NCBI RefSeq assembly: GCF_900188225.1 | Contig: NZ_FZOC01000003.1 | Span: forward strand, 372,001 to 436,000 | DNA length: 64,000 nucleotides | Reading direction: 5' to 3' | DNA from: Humidesulfovibrio mexicanus | Lineage (GTDB): Bacteria > Desulfobacterota > Desulfovibrionia > Desulfovibrionales > Desulfovibrionaceae | Shown: positions 16,221 to 25,740 of the stretch, in pieces | How positions within the stretch are numbered: position 1 is the first letter of the stretch | Layout: each line of letters begins with the position of its first letter | Program-made: the position numbers and the translations under genes | The notes under the pieces: model-generated | What the model was told of the DNA's origin: nothing | The model's database searches: none | What the model saw: the letters and a program-made list of their open reading frames with translations, nothing else

Positions 16221-17192
16221 ATGACCAGCGTATCCGCATTCATGGACACGAATTTCCGCCACTTCAACGCCCGCGAGACCCTGGACGCGGCCCGTGCCTG
16301 GCGCGCGCTGCTCGACCGGGGCGGGGCCATGTTCCTGACCATGGCCGGGGCCATGAGCACCGCCGAGATCGGCGTGAGCCTGGCGGAGATGATCCGCCAG
16401 GGCAAGGTGAGCGCCATCTGCTGCACGGCGGCAAACCTGGAGGAGGACCTCTTCAACCTCTTCAATCACGACGAGTACAAGATGGTGCCCGGCTACCGCG
16501 ACCTTTCGCCCCAGGACGAGCACGCCTTGTACGAACAGGGCTTCAACCGCGTCACCGATACCTGCATCCCCGAGGGCGTGTTCCGGCAGGTGCAGGCCCG
16601 CATGACCGCCCTGTGGCGCGAGGCCGCCGAAAAGAACGAGCCGCGCTTCCCCTTTGAGTTCATCTACGCACTGTTGGACGAGCCCGGCGTCCCGGAGCTG
16701 TTCCAGGTTCCGGCGGAGCATTCCTGGGTGCTGGCGGCCAAGAACAAGGGCCTGCCCATCTACACCCCCGGCTGGGAGGACTGCACCCTGGGCAACATCT
16801 TCGTGTCCGAGGTCATGCGCGGCAACCTGGCGCACCACGGGGCCGTGCGCCACGGCACGGAGCAGATGCAGCACCTGGCGCGCTGGTACACGGACATGGC
16901 CGCGCGCAAGGTTCCGGTGGGCTTCTTCCAGATCGGCGGCGGCATCGCCGGGGATTTCCCCATCTGCGTGGTGCCCATGCTCATTCAGGACATGGAGTTG
17001 GAGCAGACGCCCTTTTGGGCCTATTTCGCCCAGATCGGCGACAGCACCACCAGCTACGGCTCCTATTCCGGGGCCGTGCCCAACGAGAAGATCACCTGGG
17101 GCAAGCTCGATGCGGACACCCCACGCTTCATGATCAATTCCGACGCGGCCATCGTGGCGCCGCTCATCTTCTCCTACGTGCTGGGAGAGTAG
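16221..17192 (+). CDS. Deoxyhypusine-synthase-like protein
   Basis: A 323-residue protein spanning the whole deoxyhypusine synthase fold. Seen are AGAMSTAEIGVSLAEMI, CCTAANLEEDLFN, IYTPGWEDCTLGN, FFQIGGGIAGDFPIC, SGAVPNEKITWGK and the C-terminal FMINSDAAIVAPLI. In the eukaryotic enzyme the lysine of WGK forms the covalent imine with spermidine; it is kept here (Lys295). Bacteria lack eIF5A, and characterised bacterial relatives make homospermidine from spermidine or putrescine instead. A polyamine role is therefore likely. It starts 31 nt after the TonB receptor, probably in the same operon, which is an unusual pairing. Confidence 0.85.
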   Translation: MTSVSAFMDTNFRHFNARETLDAARAWRALLDRGGAMFLTMAGAMSTAEIGVSLAEMIRQGKVSAICCTAANLEEDLFNLFNHDEYKMVPGYRDLSPQDEHALYEQGFNRVTDTCIPEGVFRQVQARMTALWREAAEKNEPRFPFEFIYALLDEPGVPELFQVPAEHSWVLAAKNKGLPIYTPGWEDCTLGNIFVSEVMRGNLAHHGAVRHGTEQMQHLARWYTDMAARKVPVGFFQIGGGIAGDFPICVVPMLIQDMELEQTPFWAYFAQIGDSTTSYGSYSGAVPNEKITWGKLDADTPRFMINSDAAIVAPLIFSYVLGE

Positions 17193-17370
17193 CGGTCCTG
17201 GCCGGCCCTGGGGGCGCGGCCGCCTCCGGGTCCGGGCCGCACGGGGCCTGGCGCTGCCCGCTTGGAAAACGTCCGCCGCTTGTGTATGGAGTCCGAAAGG
17301 ACGGCCCGGCCACCCGGCCGGGAGCACCACGCACCCAAGCAGGCAGGCCCCCGCCGCAGCAGGACTCCGC

Positions 17371-19068
17371 ATGAAGTTCATCCCGGCCCAGCTCGCCACT
17401 CTGTTCCAGGACGGGGCCTCCCACCGCAACATCCGCTTCCTGCTCAAGTTCTTGGGGATGCTGGTGGGCGTCATCGTCTTCTACAGCCTGCTCTTCCACT
17501 TCATCATGCAGTGGGAGGGGCGCGAGTTCTCCTGGGTCACGGGCTTCTACTGGACGCTTACGGTGATGAGCACCCTGGGCTTCGGGGACATCACCTTCAC
17601 CAGCGACCTGGGGCGGCTGTTCTCCATCGTGGTGCTTCTGACCGGCATCATCTTCCTCCTGGTGATGCTGCCCTTCACCTTCATCCAGTTCTTCTACGCA
17701 CCCTGGCTGGAGGCGCACTCCCGCTCCCTGGCCCCGCGCGAGCTGCCCCCGGCCACCAGCGGCCACGTGCTGATCATCGGCGCGGACCCCACGGCCCTGA
17801 ACCTGGCGCGGAAGATGCGCCAGTACGGCCACGCCTACGCCCTGCTCTGCCCGGACGTGCAGAGCGCCTTGGCCCTGCACGACCAGGGCTACGCCGTGGT
17901 GGTGGGCGAGCACGACGACGCCGAAACCTACCGCAGGCTCAGGGCCGAAAGCGCGGCCCTGGTGGTGGCCCTCGACAGCGACGTGCGCAATACCAGCATC
18001 GCCTTCACCGTGCGCGAGGTGAGCCAGCACACGCCCATCCTCGGCAAGGTGGACCAGGACGAGTCCCAGGACATTCTGACCCTGGCGGGCTGCACCCACG
18101 TGTTCCCGTTCACCTCCATGCTGGGGCAGGCCATCGCCAGGCGCAGTCTGGGCGGCGAGCGGCGCTCGGGCGTCATCGGGCGTTTTTCCAGCCTCGTGGT
18201 GGCCGAAAGCCCGGTCATGGGCTCGCGGCTGGAGGGCAAGACCCTGCGCCAGTGCGGCCTGCGCAAGGCGGTGGGGGTGAACGTGGTGGGCTTTTGGGAG
18301 CGCGGGCGTTTTTCCCTGCCCGAGCCGGACCTGCCCCTGCACTCGGGCATGGTGCTGGTCATCGCGGGCGACGAGGAGCAGATCCGCTCCTACGACGCCT
18401 TTGCCGGGGCCCCTGCCAAAAACGACGCTCCGGTGATCATCCTGGGCGGGGGCAGGGTGGGCAGGGCCGCGGCCGAGCAGCTGCTCCAGCAGGGCCAGGA
18501 CTACCGCGTGGTGGAGAAAAGCCCCAGGCAGACGGGGCCGCAGGAGCGCCTGGTGGCGGGCAACGCCGCCGACCTGGAGGTGCTGGAGCGGGCGGGCATC
18601 CGCCAGGCCCCGGCCGTGCTCATCACCACCCACGACAACGACATGAACATGTACCTGACCATCTACTGCCGCCGCCTGCGGCCGGACATGCAGATCATCA
18701 GCCGGGCCACCCTGGACCGCAACATCGGCGCGCTGCACAACGCCGGGGCCGACCTGGTCATCTCCCACGCCTCGCTGGTGGCCAACACCGTGGTCAATCT
18801 GCTGAGCCCGGGCAAGGTGCTCATGCTGAGCGAGGGCATCAACATCTTCCGCACGCCTGTGCCCGAGGGCCTGGCCGACAAGACCCTGCTTGAGAGCAAC
18901 ATCCGCGACGAGACGGGGTGCAGCGTGGTGGCGGTGGACTCCGGCCAGGGCCTGCGCATCAACCCCGACCCCGGCCTGCCCCTGCGCAGGGGCGCGGAAC
19001 TGCTGCTGGTGGGCGACAGCGCTTCCGAGCAGCGCTACCTGGAGCGCTTCGGCGGGGGCGAAGGGTAG
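17371..19068 (+). CDS. Potassium channel with tandem RCK (TrkA) domains
   Basis: A 565-residue protein. Two transmembrane helices (about residues 25-47 and 85-110) flank a pore loop with filter TLGFGD, a variant of TVGYGD. Next are two RCK units: the first TrkA-N begins VLIIGADPTALNLARKM (~residue 132), followed by a TrkA-C part (GSRLEGKTLRQCGLRKAVGVNVVGFW); the second starts VIILGGGRVGRAAAEQLLQQG (~355) with its own TrkA-C (LLESNIRDETGCSVVAVDS). Rossmann GxGxxG is full only in the second unit; the first has GADPTA. The protein should gate K+ in response to nucleotides or ions. It stands alone, 178 nt after the DHS-like gene. Confidence 0.85.
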   Translation: MKFIPAQLATLFQDGASHRNIRFLLKFLGMLVGVIVFYSLLFHFIMQWEGREFSWVTGFYWTLTVMSTLGFGDITFTSDLGRLFSIVVLLTGIIFLLVMLPFTFIQFFYAPWLEAHSRSLAPRELPPATSGHVLIIGADPTALNLARKMRQYGHAYALLCPDVQSALALHDQGYAVVVGEHDDAETYRRLRAESAALVVALDSDVRNTSIAFTVREVSQHTPILGKVDQDESQDILTLAGCTHVFPFTSMLGQAIARRSLGGERRSGVIGRFSSLVVAESPVMGSRLEGKTLRQCGLRKAVGVNVVGFWERGRFSLPEPDLPLHSGMVLVIAGDEEQIRSYDAFAGAPAKNDAPVIILGGGRVGRAAAEQLLQQGQDYRVVEKSPRQTGPQERLVAGNAADLEVLERAGIRQAPAVLITTHDNDMNMYLTIYCRRLRPDMQIISRATLDRNIGALHNAGADLVISHASLVANTVVNLLSPGKVLMLSEGINIFRTPVPEGLADKTLLESNIRDETGCSVVAVDSGQGLRINPDPGLPLRRGAELLLVGDSASEQRYLERFGGGEG

Positions 19069-19114
19069 GCCGACCCAGGCCGCGCGGCCAGCGCCCGGCA
19101 GCCTGCGGCGGCGA

Positions 19115-20113
19115 CTACTCCACCTTGCGCAGGGGCTCGCACAATTCGCCCTCGTGGCGGGGATATGCTGCTCGCTCGCGGACGAGGACGCCATTGTCAT
19201 ACGTGTATTTCAGCGGCGGGACGTCGCCGCATTGCGGTTCGGTCATGCTTTTTGGGGAGAAGACGGCGACACCGTCGTACACGTTGGCGACGCCCTCGAA
19301 CGTCCGCGAGAGCGTGGAGGATCTGTTGCAGGTGAAAATGCCCTGCGAGGTTTCCATGAGTTCCACCTGTTTGTACCGGAGGCCGTTGATCTTGGTCGGG
19401 TCTCCCGTCACGGTGATGGTGCGCGTGGTATGAATGCGCGTACGGCTTGCCCGTGTGTAAAACGTTCCTGACCATACGCCCAGGAACTTGGCCTGCTCGC
19501 CCTCCAGGTACGCCGCGTACTGCTTTTCACTGGCCAAGCGGGAGTGCTCCAGTCCGCTGCGCACCTGCGCCAAGTCGACCGGGAAGTGCTCGCCCGTGTG
19601 CAGGAACATCTCCGCGCGCGCATCTTGGCCGGGATTCCCTTCGTTCCAGACGGCGTCTATGAACCCCTCTTCCGGGTCCATGAAAATAACGGCCACGAAG
19701 GGCTGCGTGTCGGTGAAGCTCATGACGTCATAGCGCAGCACCCGCCCATCCCGCTCGACAGACATGCCGAAGAAGATGGAGCCCGGCTTGGCTTCCTTGA
19801 CAAATCGCCGGTACCGTTCCTCGCCAAGGGTTTCCTTGAAGGCCGCAGTGAAGCCGGAGTGATCGAAGAGCATCTGCCCGTTGATTTCCTCATGCGGGGG
19901 TTTCCCTTCCCAAGCCTTCAAGCCGGAGAGGTCGAAGCGCTTGCTCCGGTCGAAGAGCCTGGCAAAAAAACCGCGCGTAGGCGCTTGCGATTCCTGGGCC
20001 GCGGAATGTGCGGCGGGAGGCCCGGCGATCTTGGCCGCCACCCAGCCCAGGGCGATCATGCAGAGGCAGGCCGCAAGGCCCAACAGAATGTTTTTCACGG
20101 TTTTTCCGCCCAT
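19115..20113 (-). CDS. Membrane-anchored periplasmic protein, unrecognised
   Basis: A 332-residue protein, last of the six-gene minus-strand envelope operon. One N-terminal membrane helix (ILLGLAACLCMIALGWVAAKIAG) acts as anchor or uncleaved signal. The rest is soluble and mixed alpha/beta: a region around residues 60-180 with FFGMSVERDGRVLRYDVMSFTDTQPFVAVIF, and a C-terminal beta-rich part with ISVTGDPTKINGLRYKQVEL-type strands and three cysteines. I do not recognise a family. The ATG at 20113 has AAGGAG seven bases upstream and begins 37 nt after the stop of the lipoprotein gene. It should sit in the periplasm with its operon partners. Confidence 0.6.
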   Translation of the reverse strand: MGGKTVKNILLGLAACLCMIALGWVAAKIAGPPAAHSAAQESQAPTRGFFARLFDRSKRFDLSGLKAWEGKPPHEEINGQMLFDHSGFTAAFKETLGEERYRRFVKEAKPGSIFFGMSVERDGRVLRYDVMSFTDTQPFVAVIFMDPEEGFIDAVWNEGNPGQDARAEMFLHTGEHFPVDLAQVRSGLEHSRLASEKQYAAYLEGEQAKFLGVWSGTFYTRASRTRIHTTRTITVTGDPTKINGLRYKQVELMETSQGIFTCNRSSTLSRTFEGVANVYDGVAVFSPKSMTEPQCGDVPPLKYTYDNGVLVRERAAYPRHEGELCEPLRKVE

Positions 20114-20150
20114 GGCCTGCTCCTTCTGTGTGTGCGCCCGAACCGGCTTC

Positions 20151-21149
20151 CTAGTTGAGCTGATCTTCTAGAAGCTGGCTGTTGGCCAGCGCCTTTTCCA
20201 CGCGCGCAAGCCCGTCCGCGATGTCCTGGCTGGGCTCTGGGCAGCGCTGCTCCGCCAGCTTGTAGGCCAGCCGCGCTTGCTGGAAGTCTCCGGCGTGCTC
20301 CGCGCAGACCCCGCGCAGATAGGGCAGGGCATGGCCTTGCGGGTGCGCGGCCTCGGTTTTGCTCCATATGGCGCAGGCCTGGTCCATGTTCCCGGCCTGG
20401 GCGAAATCGACGCCTTTGGCGATGGCCTGCTTGGTGGCCTCATCCATGGCGGAATCGTCCTCGGTGATGAGCGACACCCGGACATGCTCCACATGCGGGG
20501 CCACGGTCTGCAAAAAGGCGGCGATGGCCCGCTTGCGCGCGGTGTCCACCAGCCCGTCGCCGGAGGGCTGCGCATCGCTGGTGCCGCGGCAGAACTCCGC
20601 CTTCTGGCTCTCGGCGAACTCCTGCGCGAAGACGATCCTTCCGGAGGCGATGTTCACCACCTTGGGGGTGAAGGCGAAGCTTCCGGTGCGCCTGGTGCAG
20701 GGAATTTCGTGCACCTCGTACTTGGTGCAGGAGTCGTTCTTGCCGCGCCGGACGCAGATGCTGCGCTTTTTGAGGATGCGCTCGTCGCGCCAGTCGGAGA
20801 AGCTCACCGTGCCGAGCACCAGGCCGCTGGCCTTGGGCCCCTTGGTGCGCTTGCGGTATTCCTGGGTGTCAAAGGTCATGGCCACGCCGTTGGTGTCCTG
20901 GGCGTTGCGCAGGGCGCCCGCGTCCATAAGGGTGAAGTAGGGGCTCGGCCCAAGGGAAAAGGCCCCAAGCGCCTGCTCCACGGCGGCGGTGGTCACGTTG
21001 CCCTCGTCGTTGTGGAAGCGGGCCACGGCGATGCGGCGCAGTTGCGTCACTTCGTGCGCCTTCGCGGGCTCCAGCACGTTCATGGTCACCTGCGGGGCGC
21101 AGCCGCACAGGGCGAGGACAAGCAGCAGGGCGGGAACGGTAGGTCTCAT
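20151..21149 (-). CDS. CsgG/LpoB-like lipoprotein with TPR-type tail
   Basis: A 332-residue lipoprotein: MRPTVPALLLVLALCGC has a clear lipobox (LCGC), so I start at the ATG at 21149 rather than 22 codons upstream. Residues ~30-235 resemble the CsgG/LpoB fold (LRRIAVARFHNDEGN, then ASGLVLGTVSFSDW and a late VNIASGRIVF strand), which builds outer-membrane secretion pores or activates wall synthases. Several cysteine pairs (CVRRGKNDSC) are unusual for a lipoprotein of this type. The C-terminal ~80 residues contain two TPR-like helix pairs (GVDFAQAGNMDQACAIW; LPYLRGVCAEHAGDFQQARLAYKLAEQRC). The fold call is from pattern only. It belongs to the zinc-ribbon envelope operon. Confidence 0.6.
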   Translation of the reverse strand: MRPTVPALLLVLALCGCAPQVTMNVLEPAKAHEVTQLRRIAVARFHNDEGNVTTAAVEQALGAFSLGPSPYFTLMDAGALRNAQDTNGVAMTFDTQEYRKRTKGPKASGLVLGTVSFSDWRDERILKKRSICVRRGKNDSCTKYEVHEIPCTRRTGSFAFTPKVVNIASGRIVFAQEFAESQKAEFCRGTSDAQPSGDGLVDTARKRAIAAFLQTVAPHVEHVRVSLITEDDSAMDEATKQAIAKGVDFAQAGNMDQACAIWSKTEAAHPQGHALPYLRGVCAEHAGDFQQARLAYKLAEQRCPEPSQDIADGLARVEKALANSQLLEDQLN

Positions 21150-21184
21150 CGTCACTCCGGAAAAAGGCGTTCGCAACGCCTGGG

Positions 21185-21559
21185 TCAGTTGGCCTTGCGT
21201 CCGCAGCCCCCGCAAAACAGGTCGTCCTCGGCCAGGGGAGCGCCGCAGTCGGGGCAGAAGCGCTTGCGCAGGGCCTGGCGCGCCGCTTCATGCGTCTGCG
21301 CCAGCCGCGCCGGGAACTGGGAGTCCGGATTCGCCGCCAGCCAGGAATCGGCGTCGTTGGCGGGGGCGGTGTTCTTCGGAAGCGCTGGCGACAAGCCGAC
21401 CATGAGCGTGGCCATGGGCCCGAAGAGCAGTCCCGCGCAAAACCAGGGCACCATGTCCCTGCCCTTTTGCCCGGCGATGTACGCGGCGGGCCAGCAGAAC
21501 AAGAACATCCAAATCAAGAGAGGAATGAGCCCTGCGAGTGGGCTAGAGCTATAGAACAT
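21185..21559 (-). CDS. Small membrane protein with C-terminal zinc ribbon
   Basis: A 124-residue protein with two N-terminal hydrophobic segments (GLIPLLIWMFLFCWPAAYIAG and MVPWFCAGLLFGPMATLMVGL), a ~40-residue polar linker and a C-terminal zinc ribbon, CPDCGAPLAEDDLFCGGCG. The ribbon is identical in protein and almost identical in DNA to that of the next gene. AAGGAGG seven bases before the ATG fixes the start. The ribbon should be on the cytoplasmic side if both helices cross the membrane from an inside N-terminus. The zinc ribbon may bind a partner or nucleic acid. Function unknown. Confidence 0.65.
   Translation of the reverse strand: MFYSSSPLAGLIPLLIWMFLFCWPAAYIAGQKGRDMVPWFCAGLLFGPMATLMVGLSPALPKNTAPANDADSWLAANPDSQFPARLAQTHEAARQALRKRFCPDCGAPLAEDDLFCGGCGRKAN
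21201..21263. repeat. 63-bp identical repeat, copy 1 (zinc ribbon)
   Basis: These 63 bases are identical to 21591-21653. Both copies encode the C-terminal zinc ribbon of adjacent minus-strand genes. Identity at silent positions points to recent duplication or gene conversion. Confidence 0.85.
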
Positions 21560-21571
21560 GCAACGCCTCCT

Positions 21572-22801
<1,230 letters not shown>

Positions 22802-22849
22802 GGGCATTCCCCCCTGGTTCATGTGGTGGTGTGTTCCGCCGAGAAACGC

Positions 22850-24070
22850 CTACTGGATGCCGAGCGCTTCCTTCTTTTTGCGCAACTGCTCGTAGATGTC
22901 GTTTTCCATTTTGCCGGGCGCGCTCGCTGCGCTCCCGCCGACCTTGTCGCCGTTGGAGTCCTTCTTGGCTTTGCCCTTCGCTCCCTCTGTCGTTTTCGCC
23001 GCCGCCTTCGCTGGCTGCGCCTTGTGCGCTGGCGTCGCGGCCTTGGCTTGCGCGCTGTCTCCATCTTCCGGCTTGTCAGACTGTGGCTTGGCTGCGTCCG
23101 TCGGGACGGGAGCCGGGGCGGCAGTTGCGGTCGGTGCCGGTTCGGCCGGTGTCGGTTCGGCTGCGGCATCCGTTTGGGCGGGCGTCTGCTGGCTGCGGAA
23201 GAAGAAGAAGGAGCCCACGGCGATGCCCGCCAGGGCGAGTGCGATGCACAGCCATTTGATGACCCGCAAGGCGCTTGAGGAGCCGCGCGGCGCGTCTTTG
23301 GCCGGTGCGCCGCCGCTTTCGGCGGATTGTGGGGCGGCGTTGCGCGACGCATCGCCGGGGTCCGTCTCTACCGTTTCCGCCGCCGGGGGCATGGGCGCTC
23401 CGCAGGCCTTGCAGAAGCGCGCGCCCGGCTGGACCTCTTTGCCGCAACCGGGGCAGGGGTTCAGGGCCTGGGGCGCTGGCTGGGGCGTCGGCTCTGGCGC
23501 GGGCGTCGGCTCTAGCTGGGGCATCGGCTCTGACTGGGGCGTCGGAGCCGGTTCCGCCTGAGGCTGGGGCTGGACCTCCGGTTCCGGCCCCGGGGCGACG
23601 GGGGGTGGCGTCTCTACAGTTTCCGCCGCCGGGGCCATGGGCGCTCCGCAGGCCTTGCAGAAGCGCGCGCCCGGCTGGACCTCCTTGCCGCAACCGGGGC
23701 AGGGGTTCACGGCCTGGGGCTCTGGCTGGGGCGTCGGCTCTGGCTGGGGCATCGGCTCTGGCTGGGGCATCGGCTCTGACTGGGGCATCGGCTCTGACTG
23801 GGGCGTCGGAGCCGGTTCCGCCTGAGGCTGGGGCTGGACTTCCGGTTCCGGCGTCGGGGTGACGGGGGGTGGCGTCTCTACCGTTTCCGCCGCCGGGGCC
23901 ATGGGCGCTCCGCAGGCCTTGCAGAAGCGCGCGCCCGGCTGGACCTCTTTGCCGCAACCGGGGCAGGGGTTCACGGCCTGGGGCTCTGGCGCGGGTGCCG
24001 GGGCGCCGCAGTGGCGGCAGAACTTCATGTGCGGTGCGAGGGGCTGTCCACAGTTCGAGCAGGTCGACAT
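22850..24070 (-). CDS. Four-zinc-ribbon, single-TM, Pro/Gln-linker protein
   Basis: A 406-residue protein. An N-terminal ribbon CSNCGQPLAPHMKFCRHCG is followed by three near-identical ribbons, each CPGCGKEVQPGARFCKACGAP, separated by 60-65-residue Pro/Glu/Gln linkers rich in PEP and PQ. One membrane helix (VIKWLCIALALAGIAVGSFFFF, about residue 270) comes next, and then a charged Ala/Lys/Pro-rich tail ending in a helix (ENDIYEQLRKKKEALG). With the ribbons preceding the helix, they are probably cytoplasmic and the tail periplasmic. Such double-zinc-ribbon arrays bind partners or nucleic acids. AAGGA precedes the ATG. No known family matches the whole architecture. Confidence 0.7.
   Translation of the reverse strand: MSTCSNCGQPLAPHMKFCRHCGAPAPAPEPQAVNPCPGCGKEVQPGARFCKACGAPMAPAAETVETPPPVTPTPEPEVQPQPQAEPAPTPQSEPMPQSEPMPQPEPMPQPEPTPQPEPQAVNPCPGCGKEVQPGARFCKACGAPMAPAAETVETPPPVAPGPEPEVQPQPQAEPAPTPQSEPMPQLEPTPAPEPTPQPAPQALNPCPGCGKEVQPGARFCKACGAPMPPAAETVETDPGDASRNAAPQSAESGGAPAKDAPRGSSSALRVIKWLCIALALAGIAVGSFFFFRSQQTPAQTDAAAEPTPAEPAPTATAAPAPVPTDAAKPQSDKPEDGDSAQAKAATPAHKAQPAKAAAKTTEGAKGKAKKDSNGDKVGGSAASAPGKMENDIYEQLRKKKEALGIQ
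23370..23985. repeat. Three long tandem repeats in zinc-ribbon gene
   Basis: Three copies of a ribbon-plus-linker unit recur with periods of 246 and 264 bp (the GCGCTCCGCAGG landmark starts at 23395, 23641 and 23905). The DNA of the ribbon part is nearly identical between copies, including silent positions, so the expansion is recent or homogenised. The linkers differ in length. Confidence 0.75.
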
Positions 24071-24106
24071 GGCGCGTCCTTGTCCGGCTTTGGTGCGGCC
24101 GTGCGG

Positions 24107-24619
24107 TTAGTTGAAAAGGCCTCGGAGAAAGGCGTCGAATCCGTTCCGCTTGATGTTCTCTTCCTTCTCGCCGAGCAGGATGATCTCCGTGCGGCGGTTG
24201 AGCTGGCGTCCGGCCTCGGTGTCGTTCACGGCCACGGGGCGCGTCATGCCGAAGCCGCTGGCCTTGATGCGGCCCTTGTCCACGCCGCGCTCAATGAGCT
24301 CCTCCATGACGGTGAGCGCCCGCAGCTCGGAGAGCGCCTGGTTCATCTCCGCCTTGCCGACGTTGTCGGTGTGGCCTTCGATGACGACGCTGCTTTTGCT
24401 CTTGGTGTTCAGGATGGTGGCGACCTGGTCGAGGAAGGGCTTTGCCGTGGGCTTGATGTCGGCTTTGCCGGTGTCGAAGAGGATTCTGTCGCTGGACTGG
24501 ATGACCACACCGCGATCGGTTTGGGTCATGCTGATGTCGTTTTGTGCGTTCTTGCCCGTGGTGGCGCAGGCGCACAGCAGAAGCGGCATGGCGAGCAGCA
24601 GGATGCGAAGTGGCGGCAT
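24107..24619 (-). CDS. OmpA-family peptidoglycan-binding lipoprotein
   Basis: A 170-residue lipoprotein. MPPLRILLLAMPLLLCACATT has a lipobox (LLCAC); the ATG at 24619 has AGGAGGT upstream. The mature part is an OmpA-C domain: ILFDTGKADIKPTAKPFLDQVATIL, VVIEGHTDNVGKAEMNQALSELRA, RIKASGFGMTRPVAVNDTEAGRQLNRRTEI. The Asp and Arg that bind diaminopimelate (HTDN and NRRTEI blocks) are present. It should tether the outer membrane to the wall. It is the first gene of the zinc-ribbon envelope operon, whose genes follow at gaps of 12-48 nt. Confidence 0.85.
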   Translation of the reverse strand: MPPLRILLLAMPLLLCACATTGKNAQNDISMTQTDRGVVIQSSDRILFDTGKADIKPTAKPFLDQVATILNTKSKSSVVIEGHTDNVGKAEMNQALSELRALTVMEELIERGVDKGRIKASGFGMTRPVAVNDTEAGRQLNRRTEIILLGEKEENIKRNGFDAFLRGLFN

Positions 24620-24732
24620 TGCGGGTACCTCCTGATGCCGTGGCGGATGGTGTGGAAACAGGGCGTCGCCGGAGGCGGAGCGCGGCGCGCATCGGGTGCG
24701 CACACGGCGGCTACGGCACAGCCGCGTTCCCG

Positions 24733-24759
24733 AATATAAGTATTTTTTGGGGAAGGCAA
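24733..24759 (-). promoter_or_regulatory. Possible promoter of the zinc-ribbon envelope operon
   Basis: On the minus strand TTGCCT (24759-24754) and TATATT (24738-24733) are separated by 15 bp in an A/T-rich island, about 115 bp ahead of the OmpA start. The short spacer lowers confidence. The gene-free stretch 24620-25038 holds this site, the mob promoter, and no gene I can see. Confidence 0.35.
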
Positions 24760-24851
24760 GACTGTATGCGCGAATGGAACGGAGAATGCGCGAGACGGTC
24801 CACGCGTCCACGCCCAGGCGGCAAGCAGCGCTGGCGCCGATTGGCGCACTG

Positions 24852-24881
24852 TTGACCCCAGTGGCGTTTGTGGCCTATTTT
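24852..24881 (+). promoter_or_regulatory. Promoter of mobB-moeA
   Basis: TTGACC (24852-24857), an 18-bp spacer and TATTTT (24876-24881) give a reasonable sigma-70-type promoter, about 158 nt before the mobB ATG. Confidence 0.5.
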
Positions 24882-25038
24882 CCTGTCTTGCGCCCCATGC
24901 CGCGCACGGCCCCGGCCACCAGGCCGGACAATGCCCTGTCTGTGTCGCCCTGCGTCCGCGTTGGGGCTGGCAAAGGGCGTTTCGGTGTCCGCCGTCCCCA
25001 CGGCCTAGCCACGGAACGTTTCAACACAAGGAGCGCCC

Positions 25039-25740
25039 ATGCGTGCCATCGCCGTCGTCGGCTTCAAGAAGTCCGGCAAGACCACCCTGGCCATGGAGCT
25101 GGCCGAGGCCCTCAGAAAGCAGGGCCTGAGCGTCACCCTGGTCAAGCATTCGCACCACGGCTTTGACGAGAAGGCCGACACGGACACTGCGCGTTTCCGC
25201 CAGCGGGCGGACATGGTGGTGGGGTTTTCGCCCGGCGGCAGCTTCGTCTCCTGGCCGAAGGAGCGGTCCCTGACCGAGCTCATGCCGCTCATCACCACCG
25301 ATTTTGTGGTCATGGAGGGCGGCAAGACGCTGGGGGTCATGCCGCGCATCATCATCGCGGGCGATGAGGCCACGGCGGCGGAACTGGACCCGGAACTGGC
25401 GCTGGCCGCCTACGGCGATCAGGCGTTGGACGAGCTTATGGCCACGCGCGACGTGGCGGGCCTGGCGCGCATTGCGGTCAAGGCGGGCTTCCTGCTGCCC
25501 GGGCTGGACTGCGGGGGCTGCGGCCGCGAGAACTGCCGGGGCCTGGCCGTGGACATCGTGGCCGGAACGGCCACCGTGGCCGACTGCAAGGCCATGAACG
25601 CCAGCATCCGCATCACCGTGGGCGGGCAGCCCATGCCGTTGAACCCCTTTGTGGCGGGCATCTTCCGTAGCGGCATTCTGGGGATGCTCTCGGAACTCAA
25701 AGGCTTCACCTCCGGCACGGTGGATATCCGCATTGCGTGA
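25039..25740 (+). CDS. mobB: Molybdopterin-guanine dinucleotide protein B with Fe-S tail
   Basis: A 233-residue protein. Residues 1-160 are the MobB GTPase: Walker A VGFKKSGKTTL, VTLVKHSHHGFDEKADTDTARF and FVVMEGGKTLG. It helps attach GMP to molybdopterin for formate-dehydrogenase-type enzymes. The C-terminal ~75 residues add a domain with CGGCGRENC...C spaced C-x2-C-x4-C-x16-C (about residues 158-183), the pattern of the [4Fe-4S] 'FeS' domain seen in CODH/ACS and Rnf-type proteins. This fusion is not in E. coli MobB. ACAAGGAG precedes the ATG. It is followed directly, with overlapping ends, by moeA. Confidence 0.88.
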   Translation: MRAIAVVGFKKSGKTTLAMELAEALRKQGLSVTLVKHSHHGFDEKADTDTARFRQRADMVVGFSPGGSFVSWPKERSLTELMPLITTDFVVMEGGKTLGVMPRIIIAGDEATAAELDPELALAAYGDQALDELMATRDVAGLARIAVKAGFLLPGLDCGGCGRENCRGLAVDIVAGTATVADCKAMNASIRITVGGQPMPLNPFVAGIFRSGILGMLSELKGFTSGTVDIRIA

